The position numbers and the translations under genes were made by a program. Positions 58,703-64,000 of a stretch of 64,000 nucleotides of DNA are shown here, one piece after another (within the stretch, counting starts at the first letter, position 1; each line of letters opens with the position of its first letter). Source of the DNA: Hygrophila difformis (lineage: Eukaryota > Streptophyta > Magnoliopsida > Lamiales > Acanthaceae); contig JAOANR010000002.1 of assembly GCA_030278955.1 (NCBI GenBank), forward strand, positions 8,297,982 to 8,361,981. The letters are read 5' to 3'. A model generated the notes under the pieces. It did not search any database. It was not told where the DNA came from and was given only the letters and a program-made list of their open reading frames with translations.

Positions 58703-59293
58703 GCAGTTAGAGCTAGAAAATTCTATAGTATTATATATGTTTGTAATTCCTGGATATTCTGATGTATTTTGGATCATTTGGACTTCATGTATTACAATTC
58801 TCCTACTTTCTATTTTGTATGATCAGTTTCTTTACTCAATTCAAACATGAATTAAAGATGAAACTGGAAGTTTCTCTTAAAACTGAGAATGTTATCAAGG
58901 GAGTTTGGATCAGAGGAAACTTAGATCAAACACTCCATTGAATATTCTTCAGATTAAAAGAGGAAGTAAAATCGGGAAATGAGATGGAAGAATTGGTAAT
59001 CTTTAAATAAATAAGTTAAGGGTAGATTTTTGTTAGGCATTAAGATGAATTTGGTGAAGAAGATTTAACCAGACTTAATATACAATTTAGAAGTCTTAAT
59101 CCTTTTCAATGATTACCCCTCGCTTTGTTTTCAACCAATCTAATTTTATCCAATTTATGTTGTTTGAGTTCATTAACTCAATTTTTAAATCAATAACCAG
59201 ACTCACTGATGTGGCAGGTCTAGAATGAATGAGTACACTCTAAATACTTGAGTACCCTACTCTTTATTCTTTAACTAGGCCAGCCCATTGTTT
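58703..59293. other. Spacer between F-box genes 2 and 3
   Basis: No gene is seen. It includes CCTCGCTTTGTTTTC near 59117, the same CGC-core word as in the Athila LTR and post-pol region. Confidence 0.5.
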
Positions 59294-59300
59294 TATATAA
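59294..59300 (+). promoter_or_regulatory. TATA box of F-box gene 3
   Basis: TATATAA 144 bp before ATG 59444, followed by a CT-rich leader (CTCTTCTTCTTCTTCT). AGGCCAGCCCATTG just upstream contains the GGCC / GCCCA words common in plant promoters. Confidence 0.65.
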
Positions 59301-59443
59301 GACCTATAACCTCCTTATCTTTTCAAATCAATCTCATACCTTTTCATATTTTCTCTTGAAAAGAAACCGCCATTTTTAAGCTCTTCTTCTTCTTCTATTG
59401 CGAAACCCTTCTTCAGAATCATTCAGCTTCAGGAACAATCCTA

Positions 59444-60359
59444 ATGGCGAGCAACAACCCGTAAGCTCTCCGTTCATTTTTCATCGCATTTCTTCCTGAT
59501 GTTTCAAGTTGTTACATTCTGCATTATAATGTTTTACTCATACTAGGGTTAAAGTTTTTCATCCACTCTCGTTCTTCCCTAATTGAAAAACTTGGAGTAT
59601 AATTTCAACTGATCTTTCTTCTTTAAAATTCGATTAAATAACAGTGAGGAGCAGCCTTCTGAGTCCTCTGCTTTACACCTGACTGATCTTCCATTGGATG
59701 TCCTTGGGGAGATTCTGTCACGAGTAGGGCAGAGCAGCTTTGAAGATCTGCTCAAGTGCAAACAAATCTGTTCAACATTTACAATAGTCTCAGAATATCC
59801 TACTGTTCTCCGGAGATTTAATGTAGAGGATCCGGCCTTTAAAAGAATCTCTAATGAATAAACTGGTAAAATCAAGTTTCTACATGCCTGTAGAGAGGCT
59901 AAGAATCATATTCTGAACTTACCCAAGGCTTTGGAACTGTTTACACAAGGGAAAGGATTCAAGGCATTTCAGATCCTGGATGAAGGAATAGAAGATAACT
60001 TCAAGATTTCTCAATATTTTAAAGCTTTATGCTGTTTAAGTAAAAGTTCTAGAGAAGAGATAGATGCTGGACTTCGCTTAATTAGTCCAATCTTAAGTGA
60101 TAGATTAAACAGTTATGAGTTTAGATATAATCTTCTCACCCTACTTTCAGAATGGGAATATGTCCCGAATCCATTTTTAGGGCAGAAAAATAGGGAATTC
60201 TGTGCTATAGAAGTTCATGATCAGGAAACCTTCCATAGGCCATTATACTATACAGCCGATCAGGTCTGCTATCTCTGCTGTGACACAAATAGAGCCATAG
60301 CTGATTTTAGGATGGCAGCAGGGGAGAACTATGATAATTATAGCATTAATGAATAAGCT
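59444..60359 (+). pseudogene. F-box gene 3, two exons, one nonsense codon
   Basis: Exon 1 is 59444-59460 (ATGGCGAGCAACAACCC) with donor GTAAGC; exon 2 starts at 59645 after AATAACAG. The product begins MASNNPEEQPSESSALHL. F-box: LTDLPLDVLGEILSRVGQSSFEDLLKC. TAA at 59859-59861 interrupts just after the F-box region (KRISNE*TGKIKFLH). The frame then stays open to 60356: ACREAKNHILNLPKALELF, AFQILDEGIEDNFKISQYFKAL, PNPFLGQKNREFC, CYLCC. The lesion is single and looks recent. A polyadenylation signal AATAAAA lies at about 60470. Confidence 0.8.
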
Positions 60360-60547
60360 TTTGGACAAAGGAGAAAGAGATTGATGCATGTGACATGTCT
60401 TCTAATTTTTGACTTTGAAACTGTCACTAGATCAGATCTTTTGTACAATGTAATGCAGCCTGATTTTGATAATAAAATCTAATCTCATTACTGCATAAAT
60501 GTTGAGTTTAACTCTTAATTCTGTGTTTTTTCTCCTTTTCTTTTCAG
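60360..60547. other. Short gap between F-box genes 3 and 4
   Basis: 188 bp with an AATAAAA signal and ending in a strong acceptor (TTTTTTCTCCTTTTCTTTTCAG). There is no room for a full promoter and no 17-nt first exon. Confidence 0.6.
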
Positions 60548-61301
60548 AAATGTCGAAAACCCTCAACTCTTGGAAACTCAAATACTTGATTTACCAATTG
60601 AGTTACTGGGAGACATTCTGTCAAGACTAGGAATGGAAAGCATAAAGGCACTTTTTAGAGCGTCTGAAACTTCTAAGCAATTCCTCTCAGCAAGCAGATC
60701 ATCGTTAGCTCTAAAGAGAGCTAATTTGGAAACTTGTGCTGTTTGGAGAGGAGATGCTTACCCAAGTAACCAAGTCAGATTCATTAAAAGATGTCAGGAT
60801 GCAGGCAATTATATGTTTAATATTGTGCCTGCATTGACAGCCTTTGTCGAGGATAAAAATGAGGAAAAAGCTTATGAAATTCTTAAGCCCGGATTAGATG
60901 ATAAACACAAACCAACCACTTTCATAAGATCTTTTCTACTGCTTTCCAAACAAGATCCGCAGCTGGATGAGGAAGGAATTCAATTGATCAAATCTGTGAC
61001 TCAAGATCCTTTTGAACTTCTATTCTTAAAAATGAGTGTTCTCCACTGGCTCCTTTATGGTGAAAAGTTCCCAAACCCATTCCTTGATCAAGAGGAAAGG
61101 AGTTTTTGTAAGAATCACTCTATCCAAGAGCGACAGCAATTACCTTTTAATGAAAGGATGGAGTGTATTCCTTGTGAACTGTTTGATTATGTCAAGCAAT
61201 ACAGAAGAGCAAGTGGAGAATTAGGCATATTATTTGAATGGGAGCAGTGGAACAATGGAGAAGAAGATCAGAATGAAGAAGAACTACTAAAATTAGAATA
61301 A
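60548..61301 (+). CDS. F-box gene 4, second exon without its own first exon (250 aa in exon)
   Basis: The exon starts after the acceptor at 60547; its first base completes a CC- codon exactly as in genes 2 and 3, giving (P)NVENPQLLETQILDLPIELL. If translated alone the first ATG is 60570 (METQILDLP, 243 aa), which keeps the full F-box. F-box: LDLPIELLGDILSRLGMESIKALFRASE. Middle: CQDAGNYMFNIVPALTAFVED, AYEILKPGLDDKHKPTTFIR. Tail: PNPFLDQEERSFCKNH and MECIPC (CXXH...CXXC) plus an acidic end. It is intact and most like gene 2. Expression would need splicing from an upstream exon or the internal ATG. Confidence 0.85.
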
Positions 61302-61461
61302 TCTAGAAATCAAGTGATTGATAGTTTCTTTGCTTGTATCTTTTGTGTTTTTGTCTTGGGACAAAGAATTATGTGGATGATTCAAAGCTGTACATCCCTT
61401 TTTCATTAATGAATTGCATTCTCTAGCTTTTAATTCTATCTTTGTTTTTAACCTTATTCAG
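61302..61461. other. Short gap between F-box genes 4 and 5
   Basis: 160 bp ending in the acceptor-like TTGTTTTTAACCTTATTCAG. No promoter or first exon is recognisable. Confidence 0.6.
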
Positions 61462-62209
61462 CTATGAAATTGGAACTTCATCAAAGCAACCAATGACTTC
61501 AATAAAGAAATCTGGATCGGGGGAAACTCAGATCACAGATCTTCCTTATGAGATTCTTGGAAACATTTTATCAAGATTGGCATTTGACCACCTTGAGACT
61601 GTCTTTAATTGTAAACTAGTCTGCAAAGAGCTCGAAAAAGCTACTCATCATCCTTTAGTCTTGAAAAAGGCTTCTCTTGAAGACTTTACAGCATGGGGAT
61701 GGGGAACTTTTGAAGAGAGACAAAGCGTTTTCCTTGAAACCTGCAAAAATGCAGGAAATTGGATGTACCAGTTACATGAGGCATTGCGTTTGTTCGTTAA
61801 AGACAAGAATGAACAAGCAGCATTTGAACTCTTGAAACCTGCAATCACTGATAATCACCCCCCATCCATCTATGTAAAAGCTCTTATGCTCTTAAGTAAG
61901 GATGAAAGGGAAGAGCAAGAGAAGGGAATTTGGCTCTTCGCTCCTCTGTGCAAGAATAGACGAAGACTCAAGGATCTTCGACTTCAAGTCAGAGGGTGGT
62001 TGTCAAGTTATGAGGAATTTATCTCACCTTTTCAAGGACAACCCAAGAAGAGACTTTGTGACCTTAGGAGCTATTATGATAACAATCACGGTCCTTCAAG
62101 GAATACCTATGGAGTCGTGTCAATTTACTGTATGAGGTGCTTAGTCTCTGAGCATTATAATCTGTTCCTCAGATTTGGAATTGAGGCAGAGACACCTCCT
62201 CATTTGTAA
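61462..62209 (+). CDS. F-box gene 5, second exon without its own first exon (248 aa in exon)
   Basis: The exon begins C-TAT-GAA after the acceptor at 61461, in the phase of the sister exons: (P)YEIGTSSKQPMTSIKK. The internal ATG is 61492. F-box: ITDLPYEILGNILSRLAFDHLETVFNCKLVCKELEKATHHPLVLKKASLE. Middle: CKNAGNWMYQLHEALRLFVKDKN, AAFELLKPAITDNHPPSIYVKALMLLSK, then SPFQGQPKKRLCDLRSYY and IYCMRC. It is more diverged than genes 2 and 4, and intact. Function by family: SCF ubiquitin ligase adaptor. Confidence 0.85.
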
Positions 62210-62531
62210 TTGATAGGTTGAATGTTATAAGAAACACCATGCTTTGTAGTTCCATGTTTTGAATCTGATGAATTCTGTGTTTTGCTTTTGATTAATGATG
62301 TTTTGAACTCGAATTTTCTGCTATTTTCTGATTAAATTAGACTCAGTCAACATTGAAATCTTCACATTTAGAGCAAATCTCTAAATGTGAGTATGGTGAT
62401 ATCATGGATAGAATGATGAATATAAAAAGGAAATCTGGTATTATGTTTCTTTTTATCATCTGCACATTTAGAGTCAAGCTCTAAATGTGAGTATGGTGAC
62501 ACTAATTTACCAGTTGTTCTTGTTTCTTAAG
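62210..62531. other. Spacer with two copies of the same hairpin
   Basis: CACATTTAGAG-CAAAT-CTCTAAATGTG (62363-62389) and CACATTTAGAG-TCAAG-CTCTAAATGTG (62463-62489), exactly 100 bp apart, each followed by AGTATGGTGA. Stems are perfect 11-bp inverted repeats, loops differ. The region ends in the acceptor-like TTGTTCTTGTTTCTTAAG. Confidence 0.9.
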
Positions 62532-64000
62532 GATTCATAAGATGGCCTATGAAGAACTTCAAGCTCGAAATATAGAATCGGATAAGAAAGAGAAATCATT
62601 TTTGGCAAAGACGAGAACGGTTAACATGGTAGAAACTATTCGGAAAAGTGGTGGATGGACAGGAATGCAAATTTCACCTCCAGACTTTTATATCAATCCA
62701 TTTATGTTTCAACATATACCAGACAAGGAAAAGGAATCATTGAAGATTGATTTAGAAGAAGCATTCTGGAATAAAATGAATAGATTTTGGGATGATCAAA
62801 TGATAATTCTGATCAATGATAGGCATCTGCCTAATGAAATCAGACTGGAAAGACTTTTGGAAAGGGAAAGGAAGTGCATGGCTGAGTGGAATCAGGAGTG
62901 CTACAGAATTATCAATCCAAAAGATCAGACAGGGCTGGAGTTGGATTACTTTGATCCTCAACCACTACCAAAATATGTGAGGCGACTCACCAGATATTGC
63001 TGCAAACTTAATGAAATCCGGAATGCTAGAGTCTATGATGCTCAGCAGGCACTCCCTGCATACATGCCTCCAACATTCCTGAACAAGAAGGGACCCGTTG
63101 AACAGAATTTCTTGACAAATCTGGCCTTAGATAAGATTATTGATGCTCGGATCAATTTAAGGCATGACCTCGAGCCTTATTTCAAGAAAGCTAAACAAGG
63201 TAAGGCGGTATGGAAAGATGTCCTTAGAATTATTCAGGAAGCTAGAAATAGCTGGATCAGGTATATGAATAAATGGTCTAAAGGGGAAGATCTAAGGAAA
63301 AGGATTCTTAAACCAGGGTTGATAAGGAAACCTGATGAGGAATTTCCTTTGGAGGAGTTTGCTGATTTGATGCCAGAGCAGCAAGCATGGATTAAGGATG
63401 CAGAGAAGAGAGAAGCTGAGAGATCAGGCAAAAACAGGAAGCAGAGATCAGATGCAAAACAGACACCACAAAATATAGTAAGGAATATTTTCAGAGAATC
63501 AGTTGTTAATGAAGGACTGGAACCTGTAGCGAATTTCAGAAAAGTTTCAGCCCCATCAATAACACCAGCAGATGCAGATCTACTCATTACAGATAGACCC
63601 AATAAGATCATGAAGAGATTACCTCCAACTCTCCAACAGGAAGTTCATGGATATGTCCAGGAGAGGAAGAAAGAATTCATCGAGAAGTATGTCATGTATG
63701 ATGCTATGTGCAGGGAAAATGCATACAAGGAGCACAGACCCTACACTGATCAAACACAAGGAAGAATTCAGCAGGTAATTATTGATGATTGGGATGCATG
63801 GAATGAGAAATATCTGAATAGAAAGGGAATGAATATCATGCTGAAGGGATTGGGCAAGAATTTCTATGTTAAGAAGCACGATTCAGATGAAGACAGTACA
63901 GATGATGAGCAAAGAATTGAGAAGATGAGAGTAGTTGATGAGGTTACAACTATTGTGGGAGAAAAGAATGAAGAAAATGATGAAATTCATCCGATTCTGC
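62532..64000 (+). CDS. Unrecognised long ORF, at least 486 codons, runs off the right edge
   Basis: Read codon by codon from ATG 62542 (MAYEELQARNIESDKK) to 64000 without a stop. It is rich in Lys, Glu, Asp, Arg and Trp, with no signal peptide or membrane segment and no motif I know. Notable stretches: MVETIRKSGGWTGMQISPPD (about residues 30-49), LPKYVRRLTRYCCKLNEIRN, AYMPPTFLNKKGPVEQNFL, a basic EKREAERSGKNRKQR near 295-310, and an acidic DSDEDSTDDEQ near 450. Upstream, TTCTTAAG then G-ATT-CAT-AAG-ATG places it in the same acceptor phase as F-box exons 2-5. It could be an extra ORF of the Athila element, a host gene or a fusion partner of the F-box array; I cannot tell. Confidence 0.75.

Noticed and set aside
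62752..63879. Minus-strand frames (62752-62961, 63234-63611, 63619-63879)
   Set aside because: Shadows of the continuous plus-strand ORF from 62542.
62532..64000. Endogenous viral or env-like protein
   Set aside because: No membrane span, signal peptide or familiar movement, coat or replication motif is visible, so I leave it unassigned.

Overview
Plant nuclear DNA, most likely a eudicot. It holds one intron-rich host gene of plant-type DENN domain protein, AT-rich spacers full of MITEs and tRNA-derived SINEs, and a nest of LTR retrotransposons from lineages known only in plants (Tat and Athila Ty3/gypsy, SIRE-like Copia, and a gag-only relative of the long-LTR gypsy elements). The species cannot be fixed from the sequence.

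Layout. 1-7160: the 5' part of a DENN domain gene on the minus strand, running off the left edge; ten coding exons can be joined in phase. 7200-16700: no host gene; a hAT MITE with an 8-bp target duplication, a CACTA MITE with a 3-bp duplication, six Stowaway-type MITEs between 11.0 and 14.2 kb (one inserted inside another), and SINEs of two families. 16702-29313: one complete but decayed Tat-lineage element with 5-bp target duplications, broken gag-pol in sense and a four-exon plant-mobile-domain (PMD) plus coiled-coil gene in antisense. 29314-32235: AT-rich spacer with a MITE and two opposed SINEs. 32236-46762: a SIRE-like Copia element, split at 37314 by an 8.1-kb gag-only element with 3,046-bp LTRs (37315-45409). 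46763-55724: an Athila-lineage element with nearly intact gag-pol, cutting the Copia element at 46762; its 3' LTR is not seen before the right edge. 55725-64000: five tandem F-box genes of the At1g67623/At2g35280-like type, then an open reading frame of at least 486 codons that I do not recognise, running off the right edge.

How parts work together. The most unusual block is 55.7-64 kb. F-box genes 2 and 3 consist of a 17-nt first exon (ATG to CC, then GTAAG) and one large second exon. Genes 4 and 5 and the right-edge ORF have no such first exon, but each starts just after a possible splice acceptor in the same phase, so a first exon upstream could be joined to any of them. Gene 1, next to the Athila pol, has lost exactly that intron. 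Whether this block is cargo of the Athila element or host DNA beside a truncated element depends on whether a matching LTR lies beyond base 64000. The second unusual part is the antisense, intron-bearing PMD gene inside the Tat element: because it is antisense to the retroelement genomic RNA, its introns can survive retrotransposition.
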